Below, piece by piece: positions 1 through 5,084 of a stretch of DNA of 6,177 bases; the stretch's first letter is position 1; each line of letters starts with the position of its first letter. The translations under genes were made by a program, and so were the position numbers. Source of the DNA: Verrucomicrobiales bacterium (GTDB lineage Bacteria > Verrucomicrobiota > Verrucomicrobiia > Verrucomicrobiales > V1-33). The DNA is taken from the NCBI GenBank assembly GCA_023253575.1, contig JALRGB010000066.1:1-6177 (forward strand), written 5' to 3'. The notes beneath the pieces are model-generated. The model did not search any database and was not told the DNA's origin. It saw nothing but the letters and a program-made list of their open reading frames with translations.

Positions 1-15
1 GACTTTGAGGAAGTA

Positions 16-471
16 CTACTCGTTGAAAGCAACACATGGGACCCCACCGCCGGAGCTGCCAATACACGGCGACAATAGATGGCCTTCCAGATGGTTGATG
101 GCCAAAAACGGCCGGTCACAAGCGAGGGCGAGAGCTTTGGCCACCGTGTTGCCGATTAGCAGAGAGCTGGCCAGACCAGGGCCCGCGGTCGCTGCAAATG
201 CGTCGATTTCCGCCAGCGTCACGCCTGCGGCGGTCGTGGCGGCCTCGAGCAGTGGCCGGACCTGCGGCAAATGGCTGCGCGAGGCGAGCTCGGGGACGAC
301 CCCGCCGTACGGCTGATGCAGGGCGATCTGCGAGCTGATCTCGCTGGCCAGCACTTCCCCACCACGGGTGATGGCGACCGCCGTTTCATCACAGCTGGTT
401 TCTAAGGCAAGAATAAGCGGAGCGGACACAGGCACGAAGGACAAAAAATGGGGAAACAAGGCGGACGCCAT
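16..471 (-). CDS. tsaD: TsaD N-terminal half (tRNA t6A threonylcarbamoyltransferase), interrupted by an in-frame stop
   Basis: TsaD (YgjD/Kae1 family, ASKHA fold) works in the cytoplasm with TsaB and TsaE. It transfers the threonylcarbamoyl group from TC-AMP to A37 of ANN-decoding tRNAs. The 151 visible residues carry the family's N-terminal signature LALETSCDETAVAI, then YGGVVPELASR, the AGPGLASSLLIG segment and the metal-binding HLEGH (two His). All are in the usual order and spacing. Family members are about 340 residues, so over half is missing. The frame closes at a TAG (16-18) right after VPCVAFNE, where ALxVSGGHT is expected. After the stop the same frame reads YFLKV, which could be the strand that normally follows SGGHT; a small deletion or sequence error would explain this. 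The ATG at 471 gives about 18 extra residues before the usual start, and in-frame GTG codons just downstream are equally plausible starts. No clear ribosome binding site is seen. Family assignment is certain; intactness is not. Confidence 0.9.
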   Translation of the reverse strand: MASALFPHFLSFVPVSAPLILALETSCDETAVAITRGGEVLASEISSQIALHQPYGGVVPELASRSHLPQVRPLLEAATTAAGVTLAEIDAFAATAGPGLASSLLIGNTVAKALALACDRPFLAINHLEGHLLSPCIGSSGGGVPCVAFNE

Positions 472-501
472 GGCCGCCGCCAGAGGGATAGAATGCCGCG
501 A

Positions 502-539
502 TCACGGCCGGAGGAAAGAAACAAAAATTCACGGCCGGA
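502..539. repeat. 11-bp direct repeat pair, TCACGGCCGGA
   Basis: TCACGGCCGGA occurs at 502-512 and again at 529-539, 27 bp start to start. It lies upstream of tsaD and of the secreted protein. Two identical 11-mers in a 210-bp gap are unlikely by chance even at high GC. They could be binding sites for one regulator, but the spacing is not a whole number of helical turns. No known regulator is recognised. Confidence 0.4.
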
Positions 540-577
540 TCGGTCGCGACCATCGGAAAAAAACGTGACACTTCGCC

Positions 578-595
578 TCGTTGTCGCTACAACGA
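578..595. promoter_or_regulatory. Perfect 7-bp inverted repeat with 4-nt loop (hairpin or operator)
   Basis: TCGTTGT (578-584) and ACAACGA (589-595) are exact reverse complements around CGCT. It sits about 90 bp before the start of the secreted protein. There is no T-run on either side, so it does not look like an intrinsic terminator. A protein-binding dyad or a 5' leader hairpin are the options; the sequence cannot tell them apart. Confidence 0.35.
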
Positions 596-683
596 CCATG
601 GAATTGCCTCCGCGTGCTTCCCTGCTTCCCCCTCGTCGCGCGACCGGAGGACGACCGCTCACCGTGATCGACTGCCTCAGCTT

Positions 684-3074
684 ATGAATATTCTTCCACT
701 ACCCGCGGCCGTCCGCGCGTTCGCCATCCTGTTAGCGGCCGGTCAGGCCACGGCGCAATCGATTCATGTCGCCTACGAGATTCCCGCCGGACAGCAGGGT
801 AATCAGGCGTTTGACGGCGCGCTCGGCATGGATTTCGATGTTGATAACACGGTTATCATTAAAAAGTTAGGGTGTTTTGATGACTCTTCGGATGGATTGT
901 TTCGGCCGATTGCGGTGCGTTTGTATGATCGCGATACGCTGGAGGTGGTGGCTTCAATTGATTTTCTGCCGGACGATGCGGGCACGGCGGAGCGCGAGGA
1001 TGGGGTGCTGGTGGGGGGGAGTCGATTTCTGGCCCTGCCCGCGCCGCTCACGTTGTCGACGGGTTTTCGTGGGACGATCGTAGCCGAAGGGTATGGTCCG
1101 GATGAGCGCAATGGAAACCGTAATCTCCCGCTCCCTTGGACTCAGGATCAGGGGCTGGGATCGTTGCGGTTCGTGGGCGGTGCCCGCTATAATTTCCCGG
1201 TGTCTCCGGGGGCGTATCCCGAGACGGTGGATGCTGGTCCGCCAGCCCGTTACGCCGCTGGCACGTTTGAATACCAGACGACCGCTCCTGAGCTTCCAGG
1301 CATACCCGTCGTGACAGTCGTGCCCGGAAAAGCGTCCGTCGAACTCTCGTGGCCGCCCGTCACCGTGCCGCTCGCCGCCGCCACCTACCGCATCCTGCGA
1401 TCCACGGCGCCAGATGGCGTTTTCACTCAAGTCGCGGAAATTCCCGGAACTCAATACATCGATGCGGCCGTGACCAAGGACACTCTTTATTGTTATAAAG
1501 TCATCGGAGTGTCGTCCAACGGCCGGGTCGGCCCGGAATCAATCCTTCAGTGTGGGCAGCCGGTCGATCTGGGTGCCTCGACGTGGGTGGCGTATGACAC
1601 ACCGTGGGGAGTGGCGGGCAATCAGGCATTTGGCGGCAGCTTGGGCATGGACTTCGATGTCACTAATCCAATCATTATTCGCCAGTTAGGCTGCTTTGAT
1701 GACATGTCTGATGGATTGTTCGCGCCGATTACGGTGCGCCTTTTCAACCGTGACACCGAGGAAATTGTCGCCGAGCACCTGTTCGTTCCGGACGATACTG
1801 GCACGGCGGAGCGCGAAGACGGCCGGTTGATTGGGGGCATGCGCTTTGCGTCACTTCCGGTGTCGATTACTTTGCCGATGGGATTTCGTGGCACTATTCA
1901 GGCGGACGGTTATGGCGCCATGGAACGCAATGCCAATCGGTCGGTTCCTACGCCGTGGACGACGCGCGATGGCGATGGATCGATTGATTTTGTCGGGGTG
2001 TCGCGGTTTGGCGAAGCGGGCCAGTTTCCGGGCTCGGTCGATGCCGGGCCGGCGGCGCGTTACGGTGCTGGGACGTTTATTTATGAGTCGACGCCGCCGC
2101 TTTCTCCGGGCAAACCGGTGGTTCGTTTGGCGCGGGCGAAGGAGAATCATGCGGCCACTTTGGAGTGGGAGGCGGTTTTGTTGCCGCTGCCTGCGGTTCG
2201 ATACGAGGTGTGGCGGGCCGACTCGGTGGATGGTCCGTTTCTGCTCATTGGCGAGACGGCTGGGCTGACGTATCGTGACACGGATCTGCCTAATGGTGTG
2301 GAAAAATGTTATAATGTGCGTGGAGTGGCGGCCGGGGGGCAGGTGGGACCGGAATCGGCGGTATTGTGCACGGTGCCTACGCCGCGGACGGGCGGGATCG
2401 CGTATGGGGTGCCGGCTGGGACCTTTGGCAATCAGTCATTTGGTGGGGCGCTGGGCATGCATTTTGATGTTGATGCCCCGGTGGAGGTGAAGCGTTTGGG
2501 TGTTTTCGATAGTGGATCGGACGGGTTATTCCGGTCGTTGGCGGTGCGTTTGTACAATCGGGACACGCTGGAGGTGGTAGCGGCATTAGCCTTTGCGCCG
2601 GACGACGAAGGTGAGTTGGTGGAGGGCAGTCGTTTCAAGAATCTGGCGGTGCCGTTGGTGTTACCGTCCGGTTTTCGTGGCAGCATTGTGGCCAGCGGTT
2701 ACGGCGAAGGCGAGCCCAATGGCAATGCGGGGGCGGCTGATCTAGGTCTCACCCAGCAGGATGGCGCCTGCCTCCGATTCACTGGCACCTCGAGTTTTGG
2801 ACTCGATCCAGATGGCTACGCGGATCAGCCGGATGGAGGGCCGTCCAACCGCTATGCCGCTGGGACGTTCGCTTTTGTCCCGGTCACCCCCGAAGGAAGA
2901 TTGACCATCGCACCGGCCGTCGGTGGAGTCGCCATCGGATGGACTGCTCCAGAGGCCACGCTGGAACAGAGTAATAGCCTCGCTCCCGGATCATGGCAGC
3001 TGGTGCCCAAAGCCTTCTCAGGCATGATCGTGCCAGCGACGGAAGCCCGGCAGTTTTTCCGGCTCAGTTGGTGA
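684..3074 (+). CDS. Secreted protein with three 'LGMDFDV' repeat domains and two fibronectin III-like spacers
   Basis: The function of this 796-residue protein is not recognised. Residues 1-24 look like a signal peptide, with one Arg, a hydrophobic core and ATA|QS cleavage, so the protein is exported. Three homologous domains follow at about 27-200, 300-470 and 572-733. Each has GNQxFxGxLGMDFDV, then RLGxFDxxSDGLF, AVRLYNRDTLEVVA, GFRGTIxAxGYG and RYxAGTF. Two fibronectin III-like modules sit between them (203-292 and 473-564), each with a Cys pair and a GxVGPES motif. Residues 736-796 form a short domain ending LEQSNSL..GSWQLVP..FFRLSW, like tails of many verrucomicrobial surface proteins. 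No catalytic motif or membrane anchor is visible, so carbohydrate or cell-surface binding is only a guess. The ATG at 684 is kept because it directly precedes the signal peptide, although it lacks a proper ribosome binding site. Codon use changes along the gene: C-ending in spacer 1 and the tail, T/G-ending in the repeats and spacer 2. Confidence 0.9.
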   Translation: MNILPLPAAVRAFAILLAAGQATAQSIHVAYEIPAGQQGNQAFDGALGMDFDVDNTVIIKKLGCFDDSSDGLFRPIAVRLYDRDTLEVVASIDFLPDDAGTAEREDGVLVGGSRFLALPAPLTLSTGFRGTIVAEGYGPDERNGNRNLPLPWTQDQGLGSLRFVGGARYNFPVSPGAYPETVDAGPPARYAAGTFEYQTTAPELPGIPVVTVVPGKASVELSWPPVTVPLAAATYRILRSTAPDGVFTQVAEIPGTQYIDAAVTKDTLYCYKVIGVSSNGRVGPESILQCGQPVDLGASTWVAYDTPWGVAGNQAFGGSLGMDFDVTNPIIIRQLGCFDDMSDGLFAPITVRLFNRDTEEIVAEHLFVPDDTGTAEREDGRLIGGMRFASLPVSITLPMGFRGTIQADGYGAMERNANRSVPTPWTTRDGDGSIDFVGVSRFGEAGQFPGSVDAGPAARYGAGTFIYESTPPLSPGKPVVRLARAKENHAATLEWEAVLLPLPAVRYEVWRADSVDGPFLLIGETAGLTYRDTDLPNGVEKCYNVRGVAAGGQVGPESAVLCTVPTPRTGGIAYGVPAGTFGNQSFGGALGMHFDVDAPVEVKRLGVFDSGSDGLFRSLAVRLYNRDTLEVVAALAFAPDDEGELVEGSRFKNLAVPLVLPSGFRGSIVASGYGEGEPNGNAGAADLGLTQQDGACLRFTGTSSFGLDPDGYADQPDGGPSNRYAAGTFAFVPVTPEGRLTIAPAVGGVAIGWTAPEATLEQSNSLAPGSWQLVPKAFSGMIVPATEARQFFRLSW
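762..1283 (+). repeat. Repeat domain copy 1 of the secreted protein (residues ~27-200)
   Basis: First copy of the LGMDFDV domain. It has LGCFDDSSDGLF, the insert GTAEREDG before the GGSRF segment and RYAAGTFEY at the end. It shares the exact 17-nt string GGCACGGCGGAGCGCGA with copy 2, and GCGGTGCGTTTGTA with copy 3. Confidence 0.85.
1581..2093 (+). repeat. Repeat domain copy 2 of the secreted protein (residues ~300-470)
   Basis: Second copy, with LGMDFDV, LGCFDDMSDGLF, the GTAEREDG insert and RYGAGTFIY. By the shared insert and Cys it is closest to copy 1, although copies 1 and 3 share NRDTLEVVA-type wording (copy 2 reads NRDTEEIVA). Confidence 0.85.
2397..2882 (+). repeat. Repeat domain copy 3 of the secreted protein (residues ~572-733)
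   Basis: Third copy, with LGMHFDV, LGVFDSGSDGLF and RYAAGTFAF. It lacks the GTAEREDG insert (PDDEGELVEGSRF instead) and has Val where copies 1 and 2 have Cys. It is followed by the C-terminal tail rather than a fibronectin III-like spacer. Confidence 0.85.
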
Positions 3075-3078
3075 GGAG

Positions 3079-3104
3079 CGGCCGCTCTGCGGTCGGCCGA
3101 TTTC
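3079..3104 (+). terminator. Possible weak terminator between convergent genes
   Basis: CGGCCGC (3079-3085) can pair with GCGGTCG (3089-3095) over a 3-nt loop, a GC-rich 7-bp stem with one G-U pair. An alternative stem uses the two CGGCCG copies (3079-3084 and 3094-3099). The only T-run is ATTTCT just after, so intrinsic termination would be weak. Its place in a 30-bp gap between converging genes supports a terminator role, but a chance GC-rich hairpin is possible. Confidence 0.3.
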
Positions 3105-4754
3105 TCAGGCGGGCAGCGAAGCGGTCGCTGCCTCTGACAGAGCCTGCGACAACTTCTGCAGGTCAAACGGCTTCGGCAGCGCCGAAATATAACCGAGCCG
3201 CAACAGGTCGCCATGCATGCCCGCCTCAATCGCACCGCTTGAGGCAATGACCCGTGCACACGGATCAAGCTGACGGATCTCGCGCATCGCATCATCTCCG
3301 CTGTGGCCACCCGGAAGGGTGAGATCCATCAATACCAGCTGAAAAGGCCGCCCCTCCAAAAACCGGCGGCGATATCGGTCCACGGCTTCTTCGCCGGTGG
3401 CCGCTTCTTCCGCTTCATATCCCAGAGCATCGAGGCTGGAGCGGACGGCTGCTCGTACTACATGTTGGTCATCAACGATAAGCACGCTTCCAAATCCTGC
3501 GGACGGTGGGGTGTCAACCAGGGTCGGCGGGGCCGGCCGTTCGAGTTTTTCTGCCGGGCAGGCGGGAAGATGCACGCTAAATTCCGTGCCCATGCCGGGG
3601 GTTGAGCTCACGGTGATCATGCCTTCGTGACTGCGCACGATGTGCCAGCTTGAAGCGAGGCCGAGGCCATTACCGGTCTTTTTGGTGGTGAAGTTGCGTT
3701 TAAAAATGTTGGGAAGGACGGCGGCTGGGATGCCGGTGCCTCGGTCATGCACGCTGATGGCGACGTAGGGGCCGGCCGGCAGCCCGGCGATTTCGCCCTC
3801 GCTGAGCATGACATTTTTAGCGGCCGCCAAGATGTGACCGCCTTCTGGCATCGCTTGGGAGGCGTTGATCAACAGGTTATGAATGACCTGTTTGATGCGT
3901 GTCTTATCGATCCGGGTCAGCCACAGATCGGGTGCAATTTCGAGGTGGTGGCGGCAGTTGGAGCCGGAGAGCGTGAGGTGGGCGCATTCGCTCAGCAGGT
4001 GGCCTGGATCGGCCAGTCCTGTGACCGGGGTGCCCCCGCGGGCGAATTCCATCAACTGGTCGGCCAGCTCCTTGGCTTGGCGGGCGCTGCCTGAGGCCCG
4101 CTCGAGAAATTCACGATAGGCATCCACCCCGCGCGGTTGCGCGCCGGCATTGGAAATATTCAGCATCACTGCCGTCAGCTGGTTGCGGAAATCGTGAGCA
4201 ATGCCGCTGGCAATGACTTCGAGATTTTCTAGACGCGCCAGCTGATGCAGGAAATCTTCCTCAGGTTCCTCCTGACGCAGTGGAGTGGCTACGGTCGAGA
4301 CGGTCGGGGACTCGTCAGCGACTGTCACGATGAAATTCAACAGGCGGTCGTCGCTATCGCGGACGGCACTGACGGTCCAGCGGCAAGGACGCTCGGCTCC
4401 GCTCGCCGTCACGAGCTGCGCCCGGGTTACCGCCGCGCGCCCAACCTGAGCCACCCGGGGTAAAAGTGCCAGAAACTCACCCAGCCGAGTGGAATCAAAA
4501 ACATCAGCCAATGGCCGACCCAATAATTCCTCCGGTCGCCGCCCCGTCATCCGGCAAATCCCGCGATTCACAAACATGATTTGCGGGCCCAACCCGGCCG
4601 CCGGCAGCGTCTCCACCACCAGTGCCCCTTCGGCAATCTGATCCACCAGCACCCGAAGGTGACGGTTGACGGCACTGAGATGGTGCACCTGTTGCTGAAG
4701 TCCGGCGTCTGACACAATAAAATGATTCCCCCCCGCAATCGGGCGGTCTATCAT
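3105..4754 (-). CDS. Soluble hybrid sensor histidine kinase: PAS, HisKA/HATPase, C-terminal receiver
   Basis: A 549-residue signalling kinase that should autophosphorylate on His and pass the phosphate to its own receiver. An N-terminal PAS-like sensor (~31-148, MFVNRGICRMTGRRPEELLGRPL) is followed by the dimerisation/phosphoacceptor helix IAHDFRNQLTAV (His187). The ATPase domain has the N-box NLLINASQAM (Asn297), G1 DRGTGIP (337-343), an FTTKK lid segment and the G2 box GNGLGLAS (361-368). The receiver (~422-545) has Asp428/Asp429, phosphoacceptor Asp477 in LVLMDLTLPGG, Ser505 in VIASSGA and Lys528 in LPKPF, so all key residues are present. There is no signal peptide or membrane segment, so it should sense a cytoplasmic cue. 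The H-box is of the HDFNN type with Arg replacing the first Asn. No response regulator lies next to it, so it is an orphan here. The ATG at 4754 lacks a clear ribosome binding site; a GTG near 4715 preceded by GGGGGGGA is an alternative start. Confidence 0.93.
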   Translation of the reverse strand: MIDRPIAGGNHFIVSDAGLQQQVHHLSAVNRHLRVLVDQIAEGALVVETLPAAGLGPQIMFVNRGICRMTGRRPEELLGRPLADVFDSTRLGEFLALLPRVAQVGRAAVTRAQLVTASGAERPCRWTVSAVRDSDDRLLNFIVTVADESPTVSTVATPLRQEEPEEDFLHQLARLENLEVIASGIAHDFRNQLTAVMLNISNAGAQPRGVDAYREFLERASGSARQAKELADQLMEFARGGTPVTGLADPGHLLSECAHLTLSGSNCRHHLEIAPDLWLTRIDKTRIKQVIHNLLINASQAMPEGGHILAAAKNVMLSEGEIAGLPAGPYVAISVHDRGTGIPAAVLPNIFKRNFTTKKTGNGLGLASSWHIVRSHEGMITVSSTPGMGTEFSVHLPACPAEKLERPAPPTLVDTPPSAGFGSVLIVDDQHVVRAAVRSSLDALGYEAEEAATGEEAVDRYRRRFLEGRPFQLVLMDLTLPGGHSGDDAMREIRQLDPCARVIASSGAIEAGMHGDLLRLGYISALPKPFDLQKLSQALSEAATASLPA

Positions 4755-4845
4755 GTCAATTTACTTAAGCAAAGCGAAATTTTCTCCGACTTGGTAGTTT
4801 TTCGCATTTTTGCCATAAAAAGCTGATGGGCGCACCGCGTTATTT

Positions 4846-4861
4846 TGTCTCACATGAGACA
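4846..4861. promoter_or_regulatory. Dyad TGTCTCA-CA-TGAGACA, candidate activator or operator site
   Basis: Two exact 7-bp arms flank a 2-bp spacer, the symmetry expected of a site for a dimeric helix-turn-helix protein. Its centre is about 144 bp upstream of the start predicted for the sigma-54 promoter, a normal distance for an enhancer-binding protein. It could equally control the divergent kinase gene, whose start is about 90 bp away on the other side. Confidence 0.45.
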
Positions 4862-4894
4862 TGATGGGCTCATCATTCTCTTGAGTTTCTCATG
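4853..4894. promoter_or_regulatory. Nested inverted repeats overlapping the dyad
   Basis: CATGAGA (4853-4859) is an exact reverse complement of TCTCATG (4888-4894). Between them ATGATG-GGCT-CATCAT (4861-4876) forms a second hairpin, which GAGA/TCTC can extend with one bulged C. A further half-symmetric site TGAG-TTT-CTCA lies at 4882-4892. The recurring TCTCA/TGAGA element suggests several copies of one binding site; alternative RNA hairpins are possible if the region is transcribed. Confidence 0.4.
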
Positions 4895-4971
4895 GACTGG
4901 TGGGGCCTAGGGGGAGTCTTTCGTCTTCAGGCTCACCGAGGCACCTGCTTTCTGGGGGCGTGAGGAGTGGC

Positions 4972-4988
4972 TGGCACGGCGCTTGCAT
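4972..4988 (+). promoter_or_regulatory. Sigma-54 (RpoN) -24/-12 promoter, exact consensus
   Basis: TGGCACG-GCGC-TTGCAT matches the consensus YTGGCACG-N4-TTGCW at every defined position, including the preceding C. GG (-24) and GC (-12) are separated by the required 10 bp. Transcription would start near 4998 and give clpC a leader of about 87 nt. Such promoters need an ATP-driven enhancer-binding protein; the dyads at 4846-4894 lie where one would bind. That it drives clpC is inferred from direction and distance. Confidence 0.65.
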
Positions 4989-5022
4989 TGAAAAAGATAC
5001 CGCCGGGTTGAAACCTTGGCGA

Positions 5023-5052
5023 TTGCCCGTAGCGTTACCACAAGTCTATAAT
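5023..5052 (+). promoter_or_regulatory. Sigma-70-like promoter of clpC
   Basis: The -10 hexamer TATAAT (5047-5052) is perfect. At 18 bp spacing lies TTGCCC (5023-5028), a 4/6 match to TTGACA. A start near 5059 would leave a leader of about 25 nt before the clpC ATG. The -35 is mediocre, so basal activity may be modest or assisted. Confidence 0.55.
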
Positions 5053-5084
5053 CAATCGCCGTCTTCCCTGGCGGCACTCGTGCC

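Larger units (their letters stand above)
472..683. other. Divergent intergenic region between tsaD and the secreted repeat protein
   Basis: About 210 bp separate the two divergent genes, so promoters for both should lie here. I see no convincing -35/-10 pair on either strand. What can be seen is an 11-bp direct repeat, a perfect 7-bp inverted repeat, an A-rich stretch near 556-563 and a GGAGG at 646-650. The GGAGG is too far (33 nt) from the ATG at 684 to serve it directly. Confidence 0.5.
4755..5084. other. Divergent control region between the hybrid kinase and clpC
   Basis: This 330-bp gene-free stretch lies between two genes that read away from each other. On the plus strand it holds, in order, nested TCTCA/TGAGA inverted repeats (4846-4894), a G-rich segment (4899-4960), an exact sigma-54 promoter match (4972-4988) and a sigma-70-like promoter (5023-5052). 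No convincing kinase promoter was found on the minus strand. No ORF with recognisable homology lies here. Confidence 0.7.

Noticed and set aside
5..316. Plus-strand 103-residue open frame at the left edge
   Set aside because: It is antisense to clear TsaD motifs and has no recognisable features of its own.
954..1454. Minus-strand 166-residue open frame
   Set aside because: It lies inside the secreted repeat protein, has no recognisable domain and has Arg/Gly-rich composition typical of antisense frames in GC-rich DNA.
3076..3087. Perfect 12-bp palindrome GAGCGGCCGCTC
   Set aside because: It has no loop, so it cannot form a normal hairpin, and it is part of the GC-rich convergent gap. It is better covered by the terminator candidate; there is no sign of a cloning junction.
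4792..4820. T-rich stretch (GTTTTTCGCATTTTTG) as a terminator
   Set aside because: No GC-rich stem precedes it, and it lies just upstream of a divergent gene rather than after one. It more likely reflects AT-rich promoter DNA.
5008..5032. TTGAAA plus CCCGTAG as a heat-shock (sigma-32-like) promoter for clpC
   Set aside because: The spacing (about 11 bp) and the -10 match are poor. No CIRCE element or CtsR-type heptad repeat is present either.
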